Below, one piece after another: positions 10,067 to 19,715 of a DNA stretch of 64,000 nt (its first letter is position 1; each line of letters begins with the position of its first letter). The DNA lies in the NCBI RefSeq assembly GCF_009498275.1, contig NZ_CP045643.1, forward strand, positions 3,968,001-4,032,000, in the 5' to 3' direction. The translations under genes and the position numbers were made by a program. The notes beneath the pieces are model-generated. The model ran no database searches. It saw nothing but the letters and a program-made list of their open reading frames with translations, and was not told where the DNA came from. The DNA comes from Streptomyces fagopyri (GTDB lineage: Bacteria; Actinomycetota; Actinomycetes; Streptomycetales; Streptomycetaceae).

Positions 10067-10840
10067 ATGACAACGGCTCTGATTACGGGATCGACCGCGG
10101 GCATCGGCGCCGCCTTCGCGCGCCGCCTCGCGGCTGACGGCCACAACCTCGTGCTGGTGGCGCGCGACACCGAGCGGCTGGCCGAACAGGCGACGGAACT
10201 GCACGACCGGCACGGCATCGAGGCGGAGGTGCTGACGGCGGACCTGGCGACGGACGACGGCATCGAGACGGTGGCCAGGCGCCTGAGCGACCGCAGGAAC
10301 CCGGTCGACCTGCTGATCAACAACGCCGGGTTCGGCAACAAGGGCCGCTATCTGGAAGTGTCGATGGCCGACGAGCTGACCATGCTCAAGGTGCACTGCG
10401 AGGCGGTGCTGCGGCTGACGTCGGCCGCGACCGCGGCCATGCGCGAGCGCGGCCGGGGCGGGGTCGTCAATGTGGCGTCGGTGGCCGCGTTCGTCCCGCG
10501 GGGTACGTACGGGGCGTCCAAGGCGTGGGTCGTGCAGTTCACGCAGGGCGCGGCGAAGGACCTGGCGGGCAGCGGCGTACGGCTGATGGCGCTGGCCCCG
10601 GGCTTCGTGCGCACCGAGTTCCACCAGCGCGCCGGGATGGGCACGGACAACATCCCGAACTGGATGTGGCTCGACGCGGACAAGCTGGTCGCGGCGGCAC
10701 TCGCGGACCTGGCCCGCGGCAAGACGCTGTCGATCCCCGACCCGCGGTACAAGGCGCTCATGGGTGTGGTGAAGGTGGCGCCGCGCGGGCTGCTGGGCGG
10801 GATCACGTCGAAGACGGGGCGCAAGTACGGGCCGCAGTAG
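10067..10840 (+). CDS. Short-chain dehydrogenase/reductase
   Basis: The 257-residue Rossmann-fold oxidoreductase has the cofactor motif TGSTAGIG near the N-terminus, DLLINNAGFG in the middle, the catalytic Ser in VNVASVAAF and the Tyr-x-x-x-Lys pair in YGASKAW. An Arg in the VARDTERL segment suggests NADP(H) preference. The substrate cannot be read from the sequence. It follows the MOSC gene by 62 bases and may share its transcript. A hairpin after the 8-base tandem repeat separates it from groEL. Confidence 0.9.
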   Translation: MTTALITGSTAGIGAAFARRLAADGHNLVLVARDTERLAEQATELHDRHGIEAEVLTADLATDDGIETVARRLSDRRNPVDLLINNAGFGNKGRYLEVSMADELTMLKVHCEAVLRLTSAATAAMRERGRGGVVNVASVAAFVPRGTYGASKAWVVQFTQGAAKDLAGSGVRLMALAPGFVRTEFHQRAGMGTDNIPNWMWLDADKLVAAALADLARGKTLSIPDPRYKALMGVVKVAPRGLLGGITSKTGRKYGPQ

Positions 10841-10890
10841 AACGGCACGCGGCGACAGAGCCGGCCGAGCGGCAGAACCGCACGACGGCA

Positions 10891-10914
10891 GAACGGCAGA
10901 ACGGCAGAACGGCA
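10891..10914 (+). repeat. Tandem 8-base repeat (GAACGGCA)x3
   Basis: Three exact copies of GAACGGCA, with degenerate copies on both sides, sit just past the stop of the dehydrogenase gene. The unit is too short and spacerless to be CRISPR; replication slippage explains it. A second 8-base tandem array, of unrelated sequence, overlaps the end of nnr. Confidence 0.8.
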
Positions 10915-10983
10915 CGGCGGCAGGGCACTGGAGCGGCACGGCGGCGGGGCGGGGGCAGCGGTACGGGCCCGCCGCGGCGCCCG

Positions 10984-11030
10984 CAGTACTGAGGCCCAGC
11001 GTCCCCGGGGGGAGCTGGGCCTCAGTACTG
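10984..11030. terminator. Bidirectional terminator hairpin before groEL
   Basis: Seventeen-base perfect arms (CAGTACTGAGGCCCAGC and its complement) enclose a 13-base loop that can itself pair C against G. It lies between the convergent short-chain dehydrogenase and groEL genes and can serve both transcripts. Confidence 0.85.
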
Positions 11031-11076
11031 CCTGTCGATGCGGACGTCTACCGGTGCGGACGTCCCACGACGTGTC

Positions 11077-12714
<1,638 letters not shown>

Positions 12715-12745
12715 TCAGCCCTCTCGGAAAACGTGGGTGAAAACG

Positions 12746-12799
12746 AACCGCGCCCCCAGCGCCCGGCTTCATAAGGTCGCGGGGGCCAGGGGCGCAGTT
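12746..12799 (-). terminator. Hairpin in the groES-groEL gap
   Basis: AACTGCGCCCC and GGGGCGCGGTT (minus strand) pair over eleven bases with one mismatch. In Streptomyces, groES-groEL transcripts are known to occur both full length and as short groES messages. This hairpin is the obvious candidate for partial termination or 3' end protection, though that link is inference. Confidence 0.55.
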
Positions 12800-12819
12800 C
12801 ACTGCAGAACTGTGGTGAA

Positions 12820-13128
12820 TTACTTCTCGATGATCGCGAGCACGTCGCGGGCCGAGAGGACGAGGTACTCCTCGCCGTTGTACTTCACCTCGGTGCCGCC
12901 GTACTTGCTGTACAGCACGATGTCGCCGGTGCTGACGTCGAGCGGCAGGCGCTCGCCGTTCTCGAAGCGGCCCGGGCCCACGGCGAGGACGACGCCCTCC
13001 TGGGGCTTCTCCTTCGCGGTGTCCGGGATGACCAGGCCAGAGGCCGTGGTCTGTTCGGCGTCCAGCGGCTGGACCACGACACGGTCCTCGAGCGGCTTGA
13101 TGGCAACCTTGGAGCTGGTGGTCGTCAC
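12820..13128 (-). CDS. groES: Co-chaperonin GroES
   Basis: The 102-residue lid of the GroEL chamber. Conserved features are [20 protein letters not shown] at the start, the mobile loop ([15 protein letters not shown]) and the [20 protein letters not shown] block. It is first in the groES-groEL operon. Two CIRCE operators and a TTGACC/CATAGT promoter lie about 100-170 bases upstream, so heat induction through HrcA is expected. The ATG follows a GGGGGAGG ribosome-binding site (complement of 13135-13142). Nothing is unusual. Confidence 0.97.
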   Translation of the reverse strand: MTTTSSKVAIKPLEDRVVVQPLDAEQTTASGLVIPDTAKEKPQEGVVLAVGPGRFENGERLPLDVSTGDIVLYSKYGGTEVKYNGEEYLVLSARDVLAIIEK

Positions 13129-13225
13129 GATCCGACCTCCCCCTTCGGAGATCTCACGGGGTTAACTGTCTGAGGTGGCGACCAGGTCGATCCGTCGTCG
13201 CGGGTGCCGGACCTGCCCGTCGCTA

Positions 13226-13252
13226 TTGGCACTCTCCAGTGGGGAGTGCCAG
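13226..13252. promoter_or_regulatory. CIRCE operator 1 (HrcA)
   Basis: TTGGCACTC, nine bases, GAGTGCCAG: a near-perfect copy of the CIRCE inverted repeat TTAGCACTC-N9-GAGTGCTAA bound by the heat-shock repressor HrcA. It lies just downstream of the -10 hexamer of the groES promoter, where bound repressor would block initiation. Confidence 0.92.
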
Positions 13253-13259
13253 GCCTGAC

Positions 13260-13287
13260 ACTATGACCGCGATTAGCACTCGGTCAA
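13260..13287 (-). promoter_or_regulatory. groES promoter
   Basis: On the minus strand TTGACC is followed after 16 bases by CATAGT, a vegetative-type promoter. The -35 hexamer falls inside the spacer of the second CIRCE element and the -10 lies between the two operators, a tight HrcA-controlled arrangement. Confidence 0.75.
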
Positions 13288-13299
13288 GCGGAGTGCCAA
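13273..13299. promoter_or_regulatory. CIRCE operator 2 (HrcA)
   Basis: TTAGCACTC, nine bases, GAGTGCCAA: one base from the consensus. It covers the -35 region of the groES promoter. Two CIRCE copies upstream of groES are typical for Streptomyces. Confidence 0.93.
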
Positions 13300-13457
13300 A
13301 GGCCGTCGGCGTGGCGTGGGGTTCGGGTCGGCGTTCGCCGGTGTCGGCGCGCCGCAGGAAGCTCCGCCCGCGGACCCCGTTCCGGCCCGAACGGCCTCGT
13401 CCCCGAGCGCCGGACGGGCCGGAGGCGGTGGTCCGGGCCGGGGCGTCGGGGCGTGGG

Positions 13458-14267
13458 TCAGAGGTAGTTCTCCAGGCGCGCCGGGGTGAAGCCCTCCGCC
13501 TGGATGCGGCGCAGGAGTCTGGTGGTCGCCGCGGTGAGGTTCGGCTCCTCGAAGCCGGACAGGATGTCGCCGGGGCGCAGCCGGTGGGAGTCGGCCTCCC
13601 TGCCCAGGACGACGGCCGTGACCCCGCAGTCGGCGGCGGCGCGCAGGGTGGTGGTGTCGTAGGTGCCGTAGGGGGGCCGGAAGAGCCGGGGGCGGATGCC
13701 GAAGCGGGCCTTGAGCTTCTCCTGCTGGCCGCAGATCTCGGCCCGCTGGCCCGCGTACGGCAGTCCGCGCAGCGAGGCGTGGTCGAGGGTGTGGTTCTGC
13801 ACGCTGGCGCCGACCTCCCGCAGCCGCGCGAAGTGCCCGTAGCCGGGCCCGACGACACTGTCCGTGAGGAACATGCTGACGGGCAGCCTGAGTTCGCGGA
13901 CCATGTCGACGAAGCGCGGATCGCGCTCGGCGCCGTCGTCGTACGTCAGGAAGACCACCTTGTCGTGGGTGGGCACACGGCCGACGACCGGGACCAGTCC
14001 CGTCCGGTCGCGGCGGACGCCGCTGCGGGCGGGCGGGCGCGGTGCCGGCGCGAGCGGGGCGGACAGCCCCCAGCGCCGGTACGTCGCCGCCGCCGGGCCG
14101 TGCGGGCGGGTCCTGCGCACCTCCTGCGCGGCCTTCTTGCCCAGGCGCTCGATCGGGTCGACGGACTGCGCGCAGCCGGCCAGCAGGACGGTGGCGAGCA
14201 CCGCGGCCAGCGCGGCGCCCGCCCACGCGCGCGTCCGGGTGCCCGCGGCGGGCGAACCACCTCTCAC
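13458..14267 (-). CDS. Polysaccharide deacetylase lipoprotein
   Basis: The 269-residue protein starts with a lipoprotein signal (hydrophobic AALAAVLATVLLAGC, lipobox LAGC) and should be anchored outside the membrane. The NodB homology domain shows the metal motif TYDDG, the HxxxH ligand pair in NHTLDH and the RPPYG catalytic block, so it probably removes acetyl groups from peptidoglycan or another surface glycan. The start is a GTG that overlaps the stop of the preceding 105-residue gene (GTGA), implying translational coupling. Its last 20 residues (RRIQAEGFTPARLENYL) resemble the tail of that upstream partner. Confidence 0.9.
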   Translation of the reverse strand: MRGGSPAAGTRTRAWAGAALAAVLATVLLAGCAQSVDPIERLGKKAAQEVRRTRPHGPAAATYRRWGLSAPLAPAPRPPARSGVRRDRTGLVPVVGRVPTHDKVVFLTYDDGAERDPRFVDMVRELRLPVSMFLTDSVVGPGYGHFARLREVGASVQNHTLDHASLRGLPYAGQRAEICGQQEKLKARFGIRPRLFRPPYGTYDTTTLRAAADCGVTAVVLGREADSHRLRPGDILSGFEEPNLTAATTRLLRRIQAEGFTPARLENYL

Positions 14268-14581
14268 AGGTGGTCCCCCAGCCGCGCGACCGCGTAGCCC
14301 TCGCCCGTGACCTCGTCCAGGAACCGGCGGATCATGTCCGGCATGGCGGCCCGCCGGTCCTTCGTGCCCCGCAGGCGGATGAGGAGCCTGGTGGCGTACG
14401 AGCCGAGGGGGCCGGCCGCGGGCGCGTGCGGCCCCTGCTGCCGGCCGGGCGCGGGCCTCACCTCCGCGGACCCGCCGCCGGCACGGCCGGACACGAGTCC
14501 GATGACGGTGAGGGCGGTGATCCCGCTCAGGGCAACCGTCCCCTTCGCGTCATTTTTATCGGCTTGTCGTACTGATCGCAT
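14264..14581 (-). CDS. Short membrane-anchored partner of the deacetylase
   Basis: This 105-residue protein has one hydrophobic segment near residues 14-32 (VALSGITALTVIGLVSG), a Pro/Gly-rich linker and a C-terminal part ending in RRFLDEVTGEGYAVARLGDHL. The tail matches the end of the deacetylase encoded next (E-G-aromatic-x-x-A-R-L-x-Asp/Asn-aromatic-L), but the catalytic NodB domain is absent. It could be a remnant of a duplicated deacetylase or a dedicated partner. The stop overlaps the downstream GTG start. The ATG (complement of 14579-14581) overlaps, on the other strand, a possible ATG of the divergent methyltransferase gene. Confidence 0.7.
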   Translation of the reverse strand: MRSVRQADKNDAKGTVALSGITALTVIGLVSGRAGGGSAEVRPAPGRQQGPHAPAAGPLGSYATRLLIRLRGTKDRRAAMPDMIRRFLDEVTGEGYAVARLGDHL

Positions 14582-14681
14582 GGTGTCGGATACTCCCAGG
14601 CCACGGCCCGTGCGCGGCCCCGACACCGCGACCGGACGCGCACCGTCCACCGACTGGCCCACACTGACCGACAATGGGCCG

Positions 14682-15869
14682 GTGAACGACGTCTCCTTCG
14701 CCTCCCTGCTCACCCCCGAGGGCCACGCGCTGCTCGACGAGGTGCGCGGCACCGAACCGGCCCAGGAACTGGCCGTCGCCACCCGGTTGCGCCGCACCCA
14801 TCCGGCCGAGCTGGTCTCGGCGGCGCTCGGGCAGGCGCGGCTGCGCCGGCGGGCGGCGGCGAAGTTCGGCACCGAGGACGCGGAGCGGATGTTCTTCACT
14901 CCGAACGGGGTCGAGCAGTCCACCCGCACGACGGTCGCCGCACACCGAGCGGAGCGTCTGCGTGCCCTCGGTGTGCGCTCGGTCGCCGACCTCTGTTCCG
15001 GCATCGGCGGCGACGCGATCGCGCTGGCCCGCGCCGGGATACGCGTCCTCGCCGTCGACCGGGACCCCCTGACGGCGGCCGCCGCCCGCGCGAACGCCGA
15101 CGCGCTCGGACTCTCCGGTCTGATCGAGGTGCGCGAGGCCGATGTCACGGAGATCGACACGGCCCCGTACGACGCCGTCTTCGTGGACCCGGCACGGCGG
15201 GGCGGCAGGGCGGGCGGAAGGATCTTCGACCCCGAGGCGTACTCACCGCCGCTCTCCTGGGCGGTCGGGGCCGCCCGGAAAGCGGCCGTCGCCGCGCTGA
15301 AGATCGCTCCGGGCATCCCGCACGAGACGGTCCCCGCCGAGGCGGAGGCCGAGTGGATCTCGGACGGCGGGGACGTGAAGGAGGCCGTGCTGTGGTTCGG
15401 CACGGAGCCGGGTCTGGTGCGGGCCACCCTGCTGCCCGGCCCGCGCGTCCTGCGCGGCCGCGGTCTGCCCGATCCCCCGGTGCGGCCGGTGGGGCGCTAT
15501 CTCTACGAGCCCGACGGCGCCGTGATCCGCGCCCATCTGGTCGCCGAGGCGGCCGCGGAACTCGACGGCGGGCTCCTCGACGAGACCATCGCGTACATCA
15601 CGGCGGACTCGCTGCGCCCGACCCCGTACGCCACCGCGTACGAGATCACCGACCGGCTTCCCTTCAACGTGAAGAAGCTGCGGGCACTGCTGAGGGAGCG
15701 GGAGGTCGGGGTGCTGACGGTGAAGAAGCGCGGCTCGGCGGTCGAGCCGGAGGAACTGCGCAGGAAGGTCAAACCACAGGGTCCGCACGCGGCCACCGTC
15801 TTTCTGACCAGGGTCGCGGGAGCGCCCACGATGCTGATCGGCCACCCGGCCCCGCGGCACCCCGCCTGA
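14682..15869 (+). CDS. Class I SAM-dependent methyltransferase with THUMP-like C-terminal domain
   Basis: The 395-residue protein has a SAM-binding Rossmann fold (VADLCSGIGGDAIALARAG, VDRDPLTAAAARANADALG, then YDAVFVDPARRGGR). The DPARRGG block resembles the catalytic segment of RNA or DNA methyltransferases. The C-terminal part (FNVKKLRALLREREVGVLTV, KKRGSAVEPEEL) is the THUMP-like domain common to this actinobacterial family, so an RNA substrate is plausible but unproven. The GTG start lacks a good ribosome-binding site; an in-frame ATG at 14580 would add 34 Pro-rich residues. It is a single gene, divergent from the deacetylase pair. Confidence 0.82.
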   Translation: MNDVSFASLLTPEGHALLDEVRGTEPAQELAVATRLRRTHPAELVSAALGQARLRRRAAAKFGTEDAERMFFTPNGVEQSTRTTVAAHRAERLRALGVRSVADLCSGIGGDAIALARAGIRVLAVDRDPLTAAAARANADALGLSGLIEVREADVTEIDTAPYDAVFVDPARRGGRAGGRIFDPEAYSPPLSWAVGAARKAAVAALKIAPGIPHETVPAEAEAEWISDGGDVKEAVLWFGTEPGLVRATLLPGPRVLRGRGLPDPPVRPVGRYLYEPDGAVIRAHLVAEAAAELDGGLLDETIAYITADSLRPTPYATAYEITDRLPFNVKKLRALLREREVGVLTVKKRGSAVEPEELRRKVKPQGPHAATVFLTRVAGAPTMLIGHPAPRHPA

Positions 15870-15922
15870 CGGCACCGCACGCGTCCGACGGCACCACACA
15901 CGCCTGACGGCACCGCGGGCGT

Positions 15923-17191
15923 CTAACGGCACTCTTCCGCGCGCGCCCGGAGCAGGTCCCGCTCGCGTTCGTTGCGGGCCAGGTCCGCGGCCCGTTCGAA
16001 CTCCGCCCGCGCCTCCCGCGTACGCCCGAGCCGGGCCAGCAGGTCCCCGCGGACGCTGGGCAGCAGGTGGTAGTCGCGCAGGGCGGGTTCGGCCGCGAGC
16101 GTGTCCACGATGGCCAGGGCGGGGCCCGGACCGTCCGTCATCGACACGGCGACGGCGCGGTTGAGTTCGACGACGGGCGACGGGGAGCGTGCCGCGAGGA
16201 GCCCGTACAGGGTGGCGATCTGCCGCCAGTCCGTGTCCTCGTACGTGTACGCCTGGGCGTGGCTGGCGGCGATGGCCGCCTGGAGGGCGTACGGGCCCGG
16301 GGCGCCGGTGCTGACGGCGTTGGCGCGGGCCAGGGCGGCGAAACCGCGGCGGATCAGCAGGCGGTTCCAGCGGCGGCGGTTCTGGTCCCGGAGGAGGACC
16401 GGCACGCCCGAGGGGCCGGTGCGGGCGGCCGCGCGGGACTCCTGGAGCTCCAGCAGCGCGACGAGCCCGTGCACCTCGGGCTCCTTGGGCATCAGCTCGG
16501 CGAGGACGCGGCCCAGCCGGAGCGCTTCCTCGCACAGCGCGGGGCGCAGCAGGTCGTCGCCCGCCGTGGCCGCGTACCCCTCGTTGAAGACGAGGTAGAT
16601 GACCTCCAGGACCGAGCCGAGCCTGGCCTCGCGGTCCGGGCCGTAGGGGACCTCGAAGGGGACCCCCTTCGTCGCCAGCGTCCGTTTGGCGCGCACGATG
16701 CGCTGGGCGATCGTCGGCTCCGGCGCGAGGAAGGCGCGGGCGATCTCCGGCGTGGTCAGTCCGCCGAGCAGGCGCAGCGTGAGGGCGATGCGGGCCTCCG
16801 CCGACAGCACGGGATGGCAGGCGGTGAACACGAGCCGGAGCAGGTCGTCGTCGATGTCGTCGGGGTCGGAGGGTTCCTCGAAGGGGACGGTCGTCTCCAG
16901 ATCGCGCCCGATCTCCTCCAGTTTGCGCGCGTATCGCTCGCGGCGGCGTACGAGGTCGATCGCGCGGTGCTTGGCCGTGGCCATGAGCCAGGCGCCGGGG
17001 TTGTCCGGGACCCCGTCACGCGGCCACTGCTCCAGCGCCGCGACCAGGGCGTCCTGGGCCAGTTCCTCGGCGATGCCGACGTCCCGGACGACTCGGGTGA
17101 CGCCGGCGATGATCCGGGGCGACTCGATCCGGAAGATCGTCTCCACGATCCCGTCGGCGCCGGACGGGGTGACGGCGGGCTGGTGTTCCAC
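15923..17191 (-). CDS. ECF42-type RNA polymerase sigma factor with C-terminal TPR-like extension
   Basis: The 422-residue protein is twice the length of a standard ECF sigma factor. Region 2 (SPRIIAGVTRVVRDVGIAEE ... NPGAWLMATAKHRAIDLVRR) and region 4 (LTTPEIARAFLAPEPTIAQR) fill the first 190 residues. The remaining 230 form a helical, TPR-like extension (VYLVFNEGY-type motif, LNRAVAVSM, LLARLGRTREARAEFERAAD). This architecture and the DGPF-family gene 45 bases upstream define the ECF42 group, whose extension is needed for activity in Streptomyces venezuelae. The probable start is GTG. Co-transcription from the TGTCGA-type promoter before the DGPF gene suggests autoregulation. Confidence 0.92.
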   Translation of the reverse strand: MEHQPAVTPSGADGIVETIFRIESPRIIAGVTRVVRDVGIAEELAQDALVAALEQWPRDGVPDNPGAWLMATAKHRAIDLVRRRERYARKLEEIGRDLETTVPFEEPSDPDDIDDDLLRLVFTACHPVLSAEARIALTLRLLGGLTTPEIARAFLAPEPTIAQRIVRAKRTLATKGVPFEVPYGPDREARLGSVLEVIYLVFNEGYAATAGDDLLRPALCEEALRLGRVLAELMPKEPEVHGLVALLELQESRAAARTGPSGVPVLLRDQNRRRWNRLLIRRGFAALARANAVSTGAPGPYALQAAIAASHAQAYTYEDTDWRQIATLYGLLAARSPSPVVELNRAVAVSMTDGPGPALAIVDTLAAEPALRDYHLLPSVRGDLLARLGRTREARAEFERAADLARNERERDLLRARAEECR

Positions 17192-17236
17192 AGCCCACCA
17201 TCAGACACCAGCGGACCGGCCGGGCCAAGCCGCCGC

Positions 17237-17593
17237 TCAGCCCTCGGCGATCTCCCGCACCTCGCAGGTCACCGTCCAGTGCTCCTCGTGCGTCTTCAGG
17301 AACCGCTTGGTCCACTCGATCGCCTCGGCCATGTCCTTGCACTGCATGAGCGCGTAGCCGCCGACGACCTCCTTGGACTCGGTGAAGGGCCCGTCGGTGA
17401 CGGACAGCTGTCCGCCCTCCCAGTGCACCCGCCTGCCCTGCGCGGACGGCGTCAGTCCGGCGGTGTCGAGCATGACCCCCGCCTTGGTGATCTCCTCGAT
17501 CAGCTCGCCCATCCGCTGCATCAGCTCGGGGCTCGGGCCCTCGGCGGGGGCGTTGTTCTCGTCGATACGGACCAGGGACAGGTAGCGGGGCAT
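17237..17593 (-). CDS. DGPF/YCII-related domain protein
   Basis: This 118-residue protein has the YCII-like ferredoxin fold of DGPF proteins; the signature DGPF is present in VTDGPFTESKEVVGGYAL. These proteins almost always accompany ECF42 sigma factors. They were first suspected to be anti-sigma factors, but published work in Streptomyces venezuelae found no such role, so the function is open. The ATG follows a clear AAGGAG ribosome-binding site. The promoter upstream carries the ECF42 signature, so it is the likely first gene of an autoregulated pair. Confidence 0.93.
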   Translation of the reverse strand: MPRYLSLVRIDENNAPAEGPSPELMQRMGELIEEITKAGVMLDTAGLTPSAQGRRVHWEGGQLSVTDGPFTESKEVVGGYALMQCKDMAEAIEWTKRFLKTHEEHWTVTCEVREIAEG

Positions 17594-17644
17594 CGTGGCT
17601 CCTTCGGTGCGGAGGGCGGGGCTTCTCCTCGCCTCTCACCCCTG

Positions 17645-17672
17645 CGTCGATCGGGCGGCGGCGGTTTCGACA
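17645..17672 (-). promoter_or_regulatory. Candidate ECF42-dependent promoter
   Basis: The minus strand reads TGTCGA (17672-17667), seventeen bases, then CGACG. ECF42 factors are reported to use TGTCGA at -35 and CG(A/T)C at -10. Position, about 50 bases before the DGPF start codon, fits a functional promoter and autoregulation. Confidence 0.65.
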
Positions 17673-17820
17673 CGGTCCCCGGAATTCCTCGAAGATTCTT
17701 TCGGAGTGCCGCCGGACGGCTTCCCGAAGGCTTCCCGGGCGGCCGGCGGACGACTGAACGACGGTCGGCGGACAGCGGACAGCCGGAGGACGGCCGAAGG
17801 GCAGCTGTCCGGGGAGCACT

Positions 17821-17838
17821 ACCGCCCCTGGGGGCGGT
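17821..17838. promoter_or_regulatory. 18-base palindrome before the methyltransferase gene
   Basis: ACCGCCCC-TG-GGGGCGGT is a perfect inverted repeat ending 16 bases before the start codon, immediately upstream of the GAGG ribosome-binding site. It could be an operator or an mRNA hairpin that limits translation. No matching regulator is known to me. Confidence 0.45.
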
Positions 17839-17854
17839 GTGCGAGGTTTCCCGT

Positions 17855-18442
17855 ATGCCCTTCGACCACAACGACCACTACCACCGGCTCCTGCTGCGGA
17901 AACTGCCCACGCACGGGCGGACCGCGCTGGACGTCGGCTGCGGCACCGGCCGCTTCGCGCGGCGGCTCGCCGCGCGCGGCTACACGGTGGACGCCGTCGA
18001 CCCGTCCGCGAAGGTGATCGCCGAGGCCGAACGGATCGGCGGCGGGCCCCGGTTCCGGCGGACGGACGCCGCCTCCGCGGCGCTGCCGAAGGCGCACTAC
18101 GACGTCATCACCTGCCTCGCGAGCCTGCATCACATGCCCTTCCGCACGGTGACCAGGTTCCGCGACGCGCTGGCGCCCGGCGGGACGCTGCTGGTGCTGG
18201 GCTGCTACGCGGGACACACCTGGTGGGATCTCGCGGCGGTGCCCGCCAACGCGGTGGCACGGGCCGGGGTGTCGGCGGGCGAACGGCTGCGCGGGAGCGG
18301 GCCCACGGTGGTCCCGGCCCCGGTGCGCGCGCCGCGGATGTCGCTGACCGCCGTCCGTGGCGAGGCGAGCCGTCTGCTGCCGGGCGCCCGCGTCCGGCAG
18401 CTTCTCTACTGGCGTTATCTGCTGACGTACAGGGTCACTTGA
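17855..18442 (+). CDS. Class I SAM-dependent methyltransferase
   Basis: The 195-residue enzyme has the canonical motif I LDVGCGTGRFARRLAARG, the acidic residue of motif II (VDAVDPS) and a motif-IV-like stretch YDVITCLASLHHMPF, followed by LAPGGTLLVLGCY. It resembles small-molecule methyltransferases of the UbiE/BioC type, but the substrate cannot be told. The start ATG follows GAGG. The 3' end overlaps the convergent LCP gene by 8 bases. A perfect 18-base palindrome precedes the ribosome-binding site. Confidence 0.85.
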   Translation: MPFDHNDHYHRLLLRKLPTHGRTALDVGCGTGRFARRLAARGYTVDAVDPSAKVIAEAERIGGGPRFRRTDAASAALPKAHYDVITCLASLHHMPFRTVTRFRDALAPGGTLLVLGCYAGHTWWDLAAVPANAVARAGVSAGERLRGSGPTVVPAPVRAPRMSLTAVRGEASRLLPGARVRQLLYWRYLLTYRVT

Positions 18443-19490
18443 GCAACGCCCACAGCTCGCCCGCCGCCGGCTCGCGCGCCACCACCCGGTTGGCGTCCGA
18501 GGGAGCCGTCACCACCGGCATCATGACCGTCCTGACGTGGTCGGCGGACAGGGACCTGAGGCTCTGGCCGAGCTTCGTCAGTTCACCGAGGGAGTCGAGG
18601 CCGGTGTCCGTGGTGAGGCTGCCGGTGACCGCGTCGGCGACCTGGTAGAGCTTGGCGGGGCTGGTCAGCAGGGACGTCGAGGAGATCTGTTCCAGCAGCG
18701 CCTTGACCAGCTTCTGCTGGAGCCCGATGCGGCCGAGGTCGCTGCCGTCGCCTATGCCGTGCCGGGTACGGGCCAGGGCCAGGGCGTGGGTGCCGTCCAG
18801 GAGATGGGTGCCGGCCTTCAGGTGCAGATGGCTCTGGTCGTCGTCGATGTCCTCGTCCGTGGTCACCGTGACCCCGCCGACCGCGTTCACCAGTTTCGCG
18901 AAGCCCGAGAAGTCGATCTCCAGGTAGTGGTCCATGCGGACACCCGTCAGGGACTCGACGGTCTTCACGGCGCAGACCGGCCCGCCGAGCGAGTACGCGC
19001 TGTTGAACATCGTGCCGTACGCCACCGAGCTGGTCCCGCCGGACGGGGTCGGGCAGGACGGACGGGTCACCAGGGTGTCCCGGGGGATGCTCACCACGGT
19101 CGCCTCGGCGCGGCCCTCGTCGATGTGGACGACCATCGCCGTGTCCGAACGGGCACCCGTGCTGTCGCCGCCGCCGAGTGCGGCGTTCGCCTTCCCGCTG
19201 CGCGAGTCGGAGCCGAGGACCAGGATGTTCAGGGACCCGCTCGGCAGCGGGGAGGCGGAGGCGGACGGGGTCGCCACGGGCTTCGGGGGGCGGTCGTCGC
19301 CGAGCGCGCCGTTGATGTCGACGCTCTTGATGTTGTGGTTCAGGTGCCAGTAGACCCAGCCCGCCCCCACCGCGGAGAGCACGAGGACGCCGGCGAGCGC
19401 TACACCCGCGGCCTTCAGCAGCCCCCGCCGACGGCCACCGGGTCCCGGGGCCCCCTCGTTCTCGTCCCTCTGCCCGTCTGCTCCGATCAC
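18435..19490 (-). CDS. LytR-CpsA-Psr family cell-wall glycopolymer ligase
   Basis: The 351-residue membrane protein has a short cytoplasmic basic tail, one transmembrane helix (residues about 25-48, AAGVALAGVLVLSAVGAGWV) and an extracellular LCP domain. Typical LCP blocks are ILVLGSDSR, GARSDTAMVVHIDEGRAEAT, VSIPRDTLV, FNSAYSLGGP, DHYLEIDFSGFAKLVNAVGG and ARTRHGIGDGSDLGRIGLQQ with the lipid-phosphate-binding arginines. LCP enzymes attach teichoic acid or other glycopolymers to peptidoglycan. The start is probably GTG. It is a single gene, convergent with the methyltransferase. Confidence 0.93.
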   Translation of the reverse strand: MIGADGQRDENEGAPGPGGRRRGLLKAAGVALAGVLVLSAVGAGWVYWHLNHNIKSVDINGALGDDRPPKPVATPSASASPLPSGSLNILVLGSDSRSGKANAALGGGDSTGARSDTAMVVHIDEGRAEATVVSIPRDTLVTRPSCPTPSGGTSSVAYGTMFNSAYSLGGPVCAVKTVESLTGVRMDHYLEIDFSGFAKLVNAVGGVTVTTDEDIDDDQSHLHLKAGTHLLDGTHALALARTRHGIGDGSDLGRIGLQQKLVKALLEQISSTSLLTSPAKLYQVADAVTGSLTTDTGLDSLGELTKLGQSLRSLSADHVRTVMMPVVTAPSDANRVVAREPAAGELWALLK

Positions 19491-19715
19491 GGTGTAGAAC
19501 GTAAGTCCGAATTGTTACGAGCGGAAACACCTGTTCGCGTTTTTTTCGGAAAATCTCACTTTTCTCAGGCCGTACTCACCTCGGTACCGGCCCTCTCCCC
19601 CGTGGTGCGCACGGCCGGCCGCGGCGCCGTCCCGTCGTCCGCCACAGGAGCACCATCCGCCTCAGGAGCACCGCCCGTCCCAGCGCCGGTCGACGGCGCG
19701 GGAAGCGCGGGGCGG

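Noticed and set aside
10860..10950. Short repeated units that might suggest a CRISPR array
   Set aside because: The unit is 8 bases with no spacers and no cas genes nearby; simple tandem duplication explains it.
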